Shown piece after piece: positions 16,837 through 25,044 of a stretch of DNA of 64,000 bases (the stretch's first letter is position 1; the number at the start of each line of letters is the position of its first letter). Origin of the DNA: Ralstonia sp. UNC404CL21Col (lineage in GTDB: Bacteria; Pseudomonadota; Gammaproteobacteria; Burkholderiales; Burkholderiaceae); contig NZ_JIBE01000004.1 of NCBI RefSeq assembly GCF_000620465.1, forward strand, positions 186,001 through 250,000, read 5' to 3'. Both the position numbers and the translations under genes were made by a program. The notes beneath the pieces are model-generated. The model did not search any database, was not told the DNA's origin, and saw only the letters and a list, made by a program, of their open reading frames with translations.

Positions 16837-16840
16837 CATC

Positions 16841-17989
16841 ATGAAGAAGTTCTCTCCCGTTGTTGCAGTCATCGCCCTGGCCGCAGCCCTCGCTGTGGGC
16901 GTGGTGGTCGGACGCAAGTGGCCTGCCGCCGTGCCGGCCGAGACCGCGAAACCTGCAGCAGGTCCGGCCTCTGCGCCGGCTGCCGCGTCGCGTCCGAAAC
17001 CCGACTCCGTTGAAATTCCGGCCGGCGGCTTCGATCCCCAGCAGGTGAAGGTCGCGCAGGTCGGTCAGCTTTCGGTGCCGGTAGAACTGTACACGCCGGG
17101 CAAGCTCGCCTACAACGCCGAACGGACCAAGCTGGCCTCGGCGCGCGTGGCTGGGCGGCTGGACCAGATCCTCGTGTTCGAAGGTGCGCAGGTGCGCGAG
17201 GGCCAGCCGATTGCCCAGCTGTACGCACCGGATTTCATCTCCGCGCAGAAGGAATACCTGCTGGCCCTGAATACGGCGCGCCAGCTCAAGGGTTCCAACA
17301 TGAAAGACCTGCAGGACGATGCCGACGCCACGGTGCAGTCCGCCGCGGGCCGCCTGCACGTGCTGGGCATGTCCGATGCCGATGTCGCGCAGATTGCCAA
17401 GCGCGGCACCCCCGCTGAACACCTGACGCTGCGTGCGCCCATCTCGGGCACGATCGTCAAGCGCAACATGGATCCGGGCGCCTTCCTGAACGTGGGCGAC
17501 TCGTTCATGAGCATCGTCGATACGCGTGTGTTGTGGTTCACGGGCAATGTGTATGAGAACGACATTGCCAGCGTGCGCATCGGCCAGCCGATCTCGCTGC
17601 ACACGTCGGCGTATCCGGACCGCGAGTTCACAGGCCGCGTGAGCTTCATTGCCCCGAACATCGACCCGGCCACGCACACGTTGACGGTACGCTGCGACGT
17701 GCCCAACACCGACGGCCTGCTGCGCCCCGAGATGTACGCCACGGCGCGCATCCAGACCGGAAGCGGCCAGGCCACGGTGGTGCCGAAGTCTGCCCTGGTG
17801 AAAGACCATGGCAGCTACTTCGTGATCGTCCAGAGCGATGCCACGCACTTCAAGCGCGTGGAAGTGCACGGCAAGGACACCGGCACTGACGGCAACTTTG
17901 CCGTGACGGCCGGGCTTGAGGCTTCGTCGCAGGTGGTGGTACGCGGCGCCGCGCTGCTCAACGAGATGATCGTCAAGGCAGGAGCGTAG
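16841..17989 (+). CDS. RND efflux periplasmic adaptor subunit (CzcB/CusB-like)
   Basis: A 382-residue membrane-fusion protein. One N-terminal hydrophobic segment anchors or exports it, followed by a Pro/Ala-rich stretch up to about residue 50. The barrel-sandwich hybrid starts near GRLDQILVFEGAQVREGQP, then comes a helical hairpin, then LRAPISGTIVKRNMDPGAFLNVG closing the lipoyl half, and a beta-barrel domain. No His-rich or Met-rich metal-binding extension is visible, unlike CzcB or CusB of some organisms. It sits between the outer membrane factor and the permease. Confidence 0.88.
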   Translation: MKKFSPVVAVIALAAALAVGVVVGRKWPAAVPAETAKPAAGPASAPAAASRPKPDSVEIPAGGFDPQQVKVAQVGQLSVPVELYTPGKLAYNAERTKLASARVAGRLDQILVFEGAQVREGQPIAQLYAPDFISAQKEYLLALNTARQLKGSNMKDLQDDADATVQSAAGRLHVLGMSDADVAQIAKRGTPAEHLTLRAPISGTIVKRNMDPGAFLNVGDSFMSIVDTRVLWFTGNVYENDIASVRIGQPISLHTSAYPDREFTGRVSFIAPNIDPATHTLTVRCDVPNTDGLLRPEMYATARIQTGSGQATVVPKSALVKDHGSYFVIVQSDATHFKRVEVHGKDTGTDGNFAVTAGLEASSQVVVRGAALLNEMIVKAGA

Positions 17990-17991
17990 GC

Positions 17992-20900
17992 ATGGGCTTC
18001 AACCCCATCGCGGGCATTCTCAAGCGCCGGCTGCTGATCGTCTTCCTGGCGATCGCGCTGCTGGTGGCCGGCGTACTGTCCTTCCGCGAACTGCCGCTGC
18101 AGGCGTATCCGGGCGTGGCGCCGCTGTCGGTGCAGGCCATCACGCAATGGCCGGGCCGCAGCACGACCGAAGTCGAACAGCAGATCACCATCCCGATCGA
18201 AAACGCGCTGGCCGGCGTGCCGGATGTGCAGTCGTTCCGCTCGGTATCGCTGTTCGGGCTGTCGGTGGTGACGCTCAAGTTCAAGGAAGGCACCGATAGC
18301 TTCAAGGCGCGGCAGAATTTTTCGCAGTATCTGGCGAGTGCCAACCTGCCGACGGGCGTGCAGCCGTCGCTCAGCCCCGACTCGGACGCGACCGGTGAAA
18401 TCATGCGCTTCCGCCTCGTGGGCGATGGTGTCGACCTCACCACGCTCAAGAGCTACCAGGACTACGACATCTCCAAGGGGCTCAAGCACGTGCAGGGCGT
18501 GGCCGATGTCAGCTCCTTTGGTGGCAAGGTGAAGGAGTATCACATCGTGCCGTCGCCCGCGAAGCTGCAGTCGTACGGCATCACGCTGTCGCAGCTCATC
18601 ACAGCCATCGGCAACGCCAACAACAACACGGGCGGCAATCTGCTGCGCGACGGCGAGCAGCAGTTCGTCGTGCGCGGCGTCGGCCTGCTGCAGACGGTGG
18701 ACGACATCCGCAACGTGGTGGTGGCCGCCAACAACGGCGTGCCGGTGCGCGTGCGCGATATTGCCGAAGTGGAAGTCGGCAACGTGCAGCGTCTGGGCCA
18801 GGTGCAATACAACGATCAGCCCGACGTGGTGGAAGGCATCGTGCTGCTCAAGCGCGACGCCAACGCCACCGAGGTGCTGGCCAAGGTGCGCGAGAAGGTG
18901 GCGGAGCTGAACAACGGCGTCCTGCCCAAGAGCATTCAGATCAAGCCGTTCTATGACCGCCAGGTGCTGCTCGACATCACCATGGGCACCGTGGAACACA
19001 CGCTGGTGGTCGGGATCTCGCTGGTGCTCGCCGTGCTGTTCGTCTTCCTCGGCAACTTCCGTGCGGCGGCCGTGGTGGCGGCGGTGATTCCGCTGGCGCT
19101 GTGCGTGTCGTTCATCAGCATGGAGCACTTCCATGTGCCGGCCAACTTGATTTCGCTCGGGGCGATCGACTTTGGGGTGATTGTCGATGCGGCCGTGATC
19201 GTGATGGAAAACATCATGCGGCACCTGGAAGAAGGTGCCGAGAAGCTGGATGACGCCATCGTCAAGGCGACCAGCGAAGTGCAGCGCGCGATGATCTTTT
19301 CCACCGGCATCATCATCGTGGCCTATTCGCCGCTGTTCTTCATCGGCGGCGTGGAAGGCATCATCTTCAAGCCGATGGCGTTCACGATGGGCTTTGCGCT
19401 GATGGCGTCGATCGTGCTGAGCCTGACGTTCGTGCCGGCCACCACGTCGTTCGTCTTCGGCAAGACGCTGCATCCGCACTCGCCGGCGTTCATCACGGCG
19501 ATCCTGCGCTGGTACAAGCCCCTGCTGCGCAAGCTGATCGCCCGGCCGATGGCGGTCTTTGCCACGGCCATCATGGCACTCTTGCTGACGCTGTACAGCG
19601 CCACGTTCCTCGGCACGGAGTTCCTCCCGACGCTGGAAGAAAACAACCTGTGGCTGCGCATTACGCTGCCCAATACGGTCGACCTCGATTACTCGGCGTC
19701 CGTGGCAAGCGACCTGCGCGCGTACTTCGTCAAGCAGCCGGAAATCAAGCAGGTTTCGGTGCAGATCGGCCGCCCGGACGACGGCACCGATTCCACGGGC
19801 GTGTTCAACCAGGAGTACGGCCTGTATTTCGCGCCGCCCGACCAATGGCCCGCCGGCATGACGAAGGGCCAACTCGTCGAGCGGCTATCTAAGCATCTGG
19901 AGAAGATCCCGGGCATCGAATACAACTTCTCGCAGTACATCCAGGACAACGTCGATGAAGCGCTTTCGGGCGTGAAGGGTGAAAACTCGGTCAAGCTGTT
20001 CGGCAACGACCTCAACGTGCTCGAAGCCAAGGCCAACGAAATCCAGGCGCAGCTCAAGAAGGTCTCGGGCCTGGTGGACGTGGGCATCTTCCGCGAGCTG
20101 GGCCAGCCGACGCTGAACGTTTCGATCGACCGCCAGGCGGCTGCGCGCTTCAACATCAACGTGAGCGACGTCCAGAACCTCGTGCAATACGCCATTGGCG
20201 GCGCACCGGTCACGCAGATCCTGGAGGGCGAAAAGTCGTTCGGCCTGGCGGTGCGCCTGAATCAGCAGGCACGTGCGTCTTACGACGCCATCCGAGAACT
20301 GTTGATCGATACGCCCGACGGCCAGCACATTCCGCTGTCGATGATCGCCAAGGTGGAAATGACCGACGGCCCGTTCTTCATCTACCGCGAGGAAGGCAAG
20401 CGCTACATCGCCATCAAGTTCGGCGTGCGCGGCCGTGACCTGGGCGGTGCCGTGGACGAGGCACAGCGTGTGGTGGGCAGCAGCGTAAAACTGCCCGAGG
20501 GCTACACCGTCAAGTGGGACGGCCAGTTCAACGAGATGAAGGTCGCGCAGAGCAAGCTGATGGTGATCGTGCCATTGACCATCCTCGTGATCTTCCTGCT
20601 GCTCTACAGCACGTTCGGCAATTTCAAGGATGCGCTGATGGTGGTGCTGAATGTGCCGTTTGCCGCCATTGGCGGGCTGCTCGCGCTGCACCTGGCCAAC
20701 GAGACGCTGTCGATTTCGGCGGGGATCGGCTTCCTGTCGCTGTTCGGCATCGCCATCCAGGACGGGGTGATTCTGATCTCGTACGTCAATCGTCTGGCGC
20801 AATCGGAAAACGTGCGGGAAGCCACCGTCGACGGTGCCGCGCTGCGTCTGCGCCCGGTGATCATGACCGCCATGCTGGCCGGCCTGGGCCTCTTGCCGGC

Positions 20901-21087
20901 GGCGCTCTCGCACAGCATCGGCTCGGAAGCGCAGCGCCCGCTGGCGCTCGTGATCGTTGGCGGCATGGTGACGACGACGATCCTCACGCTGCTGGTGCTG
21001 CCGGTGGTCTTCACCTGGGCGCACCGAAACCGCCGGCCGCCGTCGCGCGATTCGGACGTCAGCCCGACGGCGGCCATGCTGCCTTAA
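17992..21087 (+). CDS. Heavy-metal-type RND efflux permease (CzcA family)
   Basis: A 1031-residue inner-membrane, proton-driven exporter of the HME-RND family. Helix 4 carries D393, D399 and E406 in the pattern DFGxIVDxAVxxxEN; the spacing equals that of CzcA D402, D408 and E415, residues needed for proton-coupled divalent cation transport. The Cu/Ag subgroup (CusA) has a different helix 4, so a divalent cation is more likely than copper, though the metal is not proven. Twelve helices and two large periplasmic loops are intact. It starts 2 bases after the adaptor stop. No CzcD, CzcE or two-component regulator lies nearby. Confidence 0.9.
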   Translation: MGFNPIAGILKRRLLIVFLAIALLVAGVLSFRELPLQAYPGVAPLSVQAITQWPGRSTTEVEQQITIPIENALAGVPDVQSFRSVSLFGLSVVTLKFKEGTDSFKARQNFSQYLASANLPTGVQPSLSPDSDATGEIMRFRLVGDGVDLTTLKSYQDYDISKGLKHVQGVADVSSFGGKVKEYHIVPSPAKLQSYGITLSQLITAIGNANNNTGGNLLRDGEQQFVVRGVGLLQTVDDIRNVVVAANNGVPVRVRDIAEVEVGNVQRLGQVQYNDQPDVVEGIVLLKRDANATEVLAKVREKVAELNNGVLPKSIQIKPFYDRQVLLDITMGTVEHTLVVGISLVLAVLFVFLGNFRAAAVVAAVIPLALCVSFISMEHFHVPANLISLGAIDFGVIVDAAVIVMENIMRHLEEGAEKLDDAIVKATSEVQRAMIFSTGIIIVAYSPLFFIGGVEGIIFKPMAFTMGFALMASIVLSLTFVPATTSFVFGKTLHPHSPAFITAILRWYKPLLRKLIARPMAVFATAIMALLLTLYSATFLGTEFLPTLEENNLWLRITLPNTVDLDYSASVASDLRAYFVKQPEIKQVSVQIGRPDDGTDSTGVFNQEYGLYFAPPDQWPAGMTKGQLVERLSKHLEKIPGIEYNFSQYIQDNVDEALSGVKGENSVKLFGNDLNVLEAKANEIQAQLKKVSGLVDVGIFRELGQPTLNVSIDRQAAARFNINVSDVQNLVQYAIGGAPVTQILEGEKSFGLAVRLNQQARASYDAIRELLIDTPDGQHIPLSMIAKVEMTDGPFFIYREEGKRYIAIKFGVRGRDLGGAVDEAQRVVGSSVKLPEGYTVKWDGQFNEMKVAQSKLMVIVPLTILVIFLLLYSTFGNFKDALMVVLNVPFAAIGGLLALHLANETLSISAGIGFLSLFGIAIQDGVILISYVNRLAQSENVREATVDGAALRLRPVIMTAMLAGLGLLPAALSHSIGSEAQRPLALVIVGGMVTTTILTLLVLPVVFTWAHRNRRPPSRDSDVSPTAAMLP

Positions 21088-21107
21088 GGCACGCTCATCC
21101 CCAAGCA

Positions 21108-21144
21108 AAACGGGCGCATCGCTTCACCGGCGGTGCGCCCGTTT
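21108..21144 (+). terminator. Terminator-like hairpin after the RND operon
   Basis: An 11-bp perfect stem (21108-21118 with 21134-21144) around a 15-base loop, about 20 bases after the permease stop. It is followed by a broken T-run (TTTCGCTTT), so termination is likely but perhaps incomplete. Confidence 0.7.
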
Positions 21145-21240
21145 CGCTTTGAATCGGCATCAGAAATCGGACCAATCTCATGGTTGCGCGCGCGCCCGAC
21201 GTGCAGAGTGCACCTCTGACTTCATCGCCGCACCGCCACC

Positions 21241-21654
21241 ATGCAGACCACGCCCAACGTCGACGCCAGCATTACCGCACAGTTCCCGCCGCAGGTCGTC
21301 GCCACGCTCATCGACCTCTTTGGCGCCGACGTCCAGCAATGGCGTTTTATCGTCGATCTGTTTTCCGAGACGATGGAACAGGATCTCGCCAACCTGGAGA
21401 ATGCGCTCCGCGGCGGGGACGACGCGCAGATCGTTGAAGCGGCACACCGCATCGTCGGCTCCGCGCGCATGCTCGGCCATCAGCCGATTGGCGACGCTGC
21501 CCGCAGCATCGAGCGCACCGCACAGAGCGTGGGCCCCTATCCCGAGCGCGCGGCGGACATGCAAACCGCTCTCGCCCGCCTCCGCACGCTGGCCGATGAA
21601 TTTCGCCAGCGCGCAAGCAGCTGCCCGTGGCCGGCCTCATCGGTGACGGGCTAA
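21241..21654 (+). CDS. Orphan histidine phosphotransfer (Hpt) domain protein
   Basis: A 137-residue all-helical protein. The phosphorylatable His is His69 in AHRIVGSARMLG, matching the HxxxGSAxxLG core of Hpt domains, and a LxxFxxxxxQWRFIVDLF helix precedes it. A phosphorelay role between a hybrid kinase and a response regulator is expected, but no kinase or regulator lies in this part of the window. Its 3' end overlaps the 3' end of the convergent permease gene by 18 bases. Confidence 0.78.
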   Translation: MQTTPNVDASITAQFPPQVVATLIDLFGADVQQWRFIVDLFSETMEQDLANLENALRGGDDAQIVEAAHRIVGSARMLGHQPIGDAARSIERTAQSVGPYPERAADMQTALARLRTLADEFRQRASSCPWPASSVTG

Positions 21655-23019
21655 CCGCGCTCCACGCTGTGCAGTCCATCGGTTGAACAGCAGCGGCACC
21701 GCGCCCACGGCGATGCCGCCCAGGCCAACCAGATTTGTCGTCAGATCGAACGTCGGTACGCTGTAGGCCGCGATCAACCACAAGAACAACGCGCTGCCCA
21801 ACGGCCAGCCGACCAGAAACACCGCATTGAATACCGAGCGCAGCGCTTCGCGCCGGTAGTGCCACGCGCAGGCGAAGCCCGCCAGCCCGTAGTAGAACGC
21901 CACCTGAAACCCGATCGCGTTGACTGAATCCTTGATGATGGCGTTGATGCTTGGGAAGAACGACGCACCAAACAGCAGCACCAACCCGATCGCAGCAATC
22001 ACGACGGTGGCCACCCATGGCGTGCGCCAGGTCGGGTGCAGCGTGGCATAGCGCGCATGCAACATGCCATCGCGGCCCTTGGCATACAGCGTGCGCGTGA
22101 ATTGCAGGATGGAAGTCTCGAGGGTGCCCACCGTGCTCAGCATGACGGCCACCACGGCCACGTAGCTCCACGGACGTGGCAGCAGCTTGTCTGCTACGGC
22201 GAAGATGACATTGGTGCTGGACTGGTCGATCTCCGCATCGCTCAGCACGAGCAGAATCACGGCACCAAAACCCATGAAGAGCGCCAGCACAATCACCATG
22301 GCCCATAACGCGCCACGGCCGGGCGCGCGATTGGCGTCCCGCGTTTCTTCCGTCAGGTTGACTGTCACGTCCCAGCCCCAGAAAAAGAACAGCGCGGTCA
22401 GCGCACCGGTCGCAAACAGCTGCGGTGTAAAGGCCGCGGGTGACAGCAACGCCCACGACAGCGCATGTGCCGGATGCGCGCCGAATTTCACCACCGCCAG
22501 CACGATCAGACAGACGAGGATGAGCGTCTCTGTCACCGTCATGGCGATCTGCGAATAGCTCGTCAGCTTGATGCCCTTGATGATGACGGCGGTCACCACC
22601 AGCAGCCACGCCGCTGCCACCAGCGCCACCACGGCGGGCTGCGCAGCCAGCGACGGGGCCACCAGTGTGAGCGTGGCCGTTGCGGCTGGAATCGTGCCGG
22701 ACACCATGAACACGCCCGATGCCACCAGCAGTGCCCACCCGGCAAAGAACCCCAATGTGCGATTGAAGATGGCGCCCACCCAGGCATACGCCGCACCGGC
22801 ATGCGGGTTGACGCGGTTCAGGTGCAGATAGGCAAACGTCACGCCAAACATGATCAGCCCGCAATACAGAAGGCTGGCCGGCGTAAGGGCCCCGACCGCG
22901 CCGATCAGCGTGGCCGTGGTGGCGGCAATGCTGAACGCAGGCGCGGTGCCCGCCACGCCCATGACGACGGATTCGCTCACGCCCAGCGCATGGGCCTCAA
23001 GTTGCGTATCGACTGCCAT
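21637..23019 (-). CDS. APC-family amino acid permease
   Basis: A 460-residue inner-membrane transporter of the amino acid-polyamine-organocation superfamily with about twelve helices. The first helix region has GVAGTAPAFSIAATTATL and the helix 6 region has FFFWGWDVTVNLTEETRD, the typical unwound segment and following acidic loop of this group. Cargo is unknown; relatives carry amino acids, gamma-aminobutyrate or amines. It stands alone and is divergent from the formate/oxalate operon. Confidence 0.85.
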   Translation of the reverse strand: MAVDTQLEAHALGVSESVVMGVAGTAPAFSIAATTATLIGAVGALTPASLLYCGLIMFGVTFAYLHLNRVNPHAGAAYAWVGAIFNRTLGFFAGWALLVASGVFMVSGTIPAATATLTLVAPSLAAQPAVVALVAAAWLLVVTAVIIKGIKLTSYSQIAMTVTETLILVCLIVLAVVKFGAHPAHALSWALLSPAAFTPQLFATGALTALFFFWGWDVTVNLTEETRDANRAPGRGALWAMVIVLALFMGFGAVILLVLSDAEIDQSSTNVIFAVADKLLPRPWSYVAVVAVMLSTVGTLETSILQFTRTLYAKGRDGMLHARYATLHPTWRTPWVATVVIAAIGLVLLFGASFFPSINAIIKDSVNAIGFQVAFYYGLAGFACAWHYRREALRSVFNAVFLVGWPLGSALFLWLIAAYSVPTFDLTTNLVGLGGIAVGAVPLLFNRWTAQRGARLARHR

Positions 23020-23361
23020 CCGCCACCTCCACGATTGCCTGCCGCCGACATGGCGCGCGCCTGGATCTCGTCAATCCAGTATTGGCGCTCAGAATCGGAA
23101 CACCAATGGCCGCGATCCCGGACGCGATTTGTTTATGTTTTCGGTCACATAAATTAAGCAATTCGGTTGTAAGTTGCGTAATTCGCAATACAACGGGCGC
23201 CTACAACTATTGATCTAGAACACGCTGCCCAACTATCTTTTGCGGGCAACGTCGGCGCAGTCCCACTGCAGCCGGCTGGCACGCACCGGCCATGACCGGC
23301 GCGGCCGCACCGTTTCACCACACACGTCACAACACGGGCTCAACTTATCCGGGGGGATTCG
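23020..23361. promoter_or_regulatory. 342-base divergent intergenic region with a dyad at 23166-23194
   Basis: The gap between the APC permease and the OFA transporter has an AT-rich core at about 23125-23215, probably holding promoters for both sides. Within it TTGCG (23174-23178) mirrors CGCAA (23184-23188), nested inside GTTGT (23166-23170) and ACAAC (23190-23194). This is a candidate operator for the formate/oxalate operon. The remainder, about 23220-23350, is ordinary GC-rich leader; I see no gene or RNA motif in it. GGGGGG lies about 10 bases before the start at 23362 and may serve as ribosome site. Confidence 0.4.
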
Positions 23362-25017
23362 ATGTCCGAAGCAGTCCTGCATCCATTTTTTTCACGCGAG
23401 CGCACCGTCGCCGCGGTTGGTTTCAACCGCTGGCTGGTTCCGCCTGCCGCACTGGCCATCCATTTGTGCATCGGCATGGCCTACGGTTTCTCCGTCTTCT
23501 GGCTGCCGCTTGGCCGCGCGCTGGGCATCACCAAGCCGCTCACCTGCGGCGCCGACGTCTCGCTGATCGCCGAGCTGTTCACCACCACCTGCGACTGGCG
23601 CGTCTCCAGCCTTGGCTGGATGTTTACGCTGTTCTTCGTGTTCCTGGGCGCATCCGCTGCCATGTGGGGCGGCTGGCTTGAGCGCGTTGGCCCGCGCAAG
23701 GCCGGCGTCGTCTCGGCCGTGTGCTGGTGCGGCGGCCTGCTGATCTCCGCGCTCGGCATCCAGATGCACCAACTGTGGCTGCTGTGGGTGGGTTCGGGTG
23801 TGATCGGCGGTATCGGCCTGGGGCTGGGCTACATCTCGCCCGTGTCGACGCTCATCAAGTGGTTCCCGGACAAACGCGGCATGGCGACCGGCATGGCCAT
23901 CATGGGCTTCGGCGGCGGCGCGATGATCGGCGCCCCGCTGGCTGATCGCCTGATGAAACTGTTTGCGACGCCCGAATCTGTGGGCGTGTCGCAAACGTTT
24001 ATCGTGCTGGCCGGCATCTACTTCGTCTTCATGATGGCCGGCGCGCTGGGTTACCGCGTGCCGCCCACGGGCTGGAAGCCGGCCGGCTGGACACCCTCGC
24101 CCGCCAAGGCGAAGGACACGATGGTCACGCAACGCCACGTGCACGCAAATGAAGCGCTGAAGACGCCGCAGTTCTGGCTGATCTGGGCCGTGCTGTGCCT
24201 GAACGTATCGGCCGGTATCGGCGTGTTGGGCATGGCCTCGCCGCTGCTGCAGGAAGTCTTCGGTGGAAAGCTGCTGGGCGTGACGACGTCGTTCATGGAC
24301 CTGACGGCCGCGCAAAAAGGCCAGATCGCGGCCATCGCTGCAGGCTTCACGGGTCTGCTGAGCCTGTTCAACATTGGCGGCCGTTTCTTCTGGGCTTCGC
24401 TGTCGGATCGCCTGGGCCGCAAGATGACGTACGCGGTCTTCTTCGTGCTCGGCTTCGTGCTATACGCATCGATTCCGTGGACCTCGCACACCGGCAATAT
24501 CGCGCTGTTCGCACTGGCCTTCTGCGTGATCCTGTCGATGTACGGCGGCGGTTTTGCGACCGTGCCGGCCTATCTGGCCGACATGTTCGGCACGCAGATG
24601 GTGGGCGCCATCCACGGCCGCCTGCTCACGGCGTGGTCGACGGCCGGCATCCTGGGCCCCGTGCTGGTGAACTACCTGCGCGAATACCAGATCGCCCATG
24701 GCGTGGAACGCGCAGCCGTGTACGACATCACGATGATGATCCTGGCCGGCCTGCTGATCCTCGGCTTCATCTGCAACCTGCTGGTGCGCCCCGTCAACGC
24801 GAAGCACTTCATGACCGAAGCGCAACTCGACGCGCTGCGTCACGCTGCGGCAAGCAAGAGCCCGACGCCGTCGGTGGCTGCGCCGGAAACGTCGCTGGAA
24901 TGGAAGGCGCATCCGGGTTCGGCCGTGGCCGTGGTGCTGGCCTGGGCCGCCGTGGGTCTGCCGTTGGGCTGGGGGGTTTGGATTACACTCCAAAAAGCTG
25001 CCGTTCTGTTCTCCTGA
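23362..25017 (+). CDS. OFA-family MFS transporter (oxalate/formate antiporter type)
   Basis: A 551-residue inner-membrane MFS protein, longer than OxlT because of a periplasmic insert after helix 1 (about residues 60-80, with two Cys) and a C-terminal extension with one more hydrophobic segment. OFA hallmarks include the N-terminal GMAYGFSVFWLPL, GLGLGYISPVSTLIKWFPDKRGMATG in the middle, and SDRLGRK. It starts an operon with a formate-dehydrogenase-like enzyme and FdhD, which supports formate or oxalate as cargo. The transport direction and mode cannot be told from sequence. Confidence 0.85.
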   Translation: MSEAVLHPFFSRERTVAAVGFNRWLVPPAALAIHLCIGMAYGFSVFWLPLGRALGITKPLTCGADVSLIAELFTTTCDWRVSSLGWMFTLFFVFLGASAAMWGGWLERVGPRKAGVVSAVCWCGGLLISALGIQMHQLWLLWVGSGVIGGIGLGLGYISPVSTLIKWFPDKRGMATGMAIMGFGGGAMIGAPLADRLMKLFATPESVGVSQTFIVLAGIYFVFMMAGALGYRVPPTGWKPAGWTPSPAKAKDTMVTQRHVHANEALKTPQFWLIWAVLCLNVSAGIGVLGMASPLLQEVFGGKLLGVTTSFMDLTAAQKGQIAAIAAGFTGLLSLFNIGGRFFWASLSDRLGRKMTYAVFFVLGFVLYASIPWTSHTGNIALFALAFCVILSMYGGGFATVPAYLADMFGTQMVGAIHGRLLTAWSTAGILGPVLVNYLREYQIAHGVERAAVYDITMMILAGLLILGFICNLLVRPVNAKHFMTEAQLDALRHAAASKSPTPSVAAPETSLEWKAHPGSAVAVVLAWAAVGLPLGWGVWITLQKAAVLFS

Positions 25018-25044
25018 ATCTGATCCAACGCCGCCCCGCCACCC

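Noticed and set aside
17815-19872. Long minus-strand frame opposite the RND permease
   Set aside because: Composition is dominated by His, Arg and Gln as expected of an antisense frame; the plus strand encodes a full HME-RND protein.
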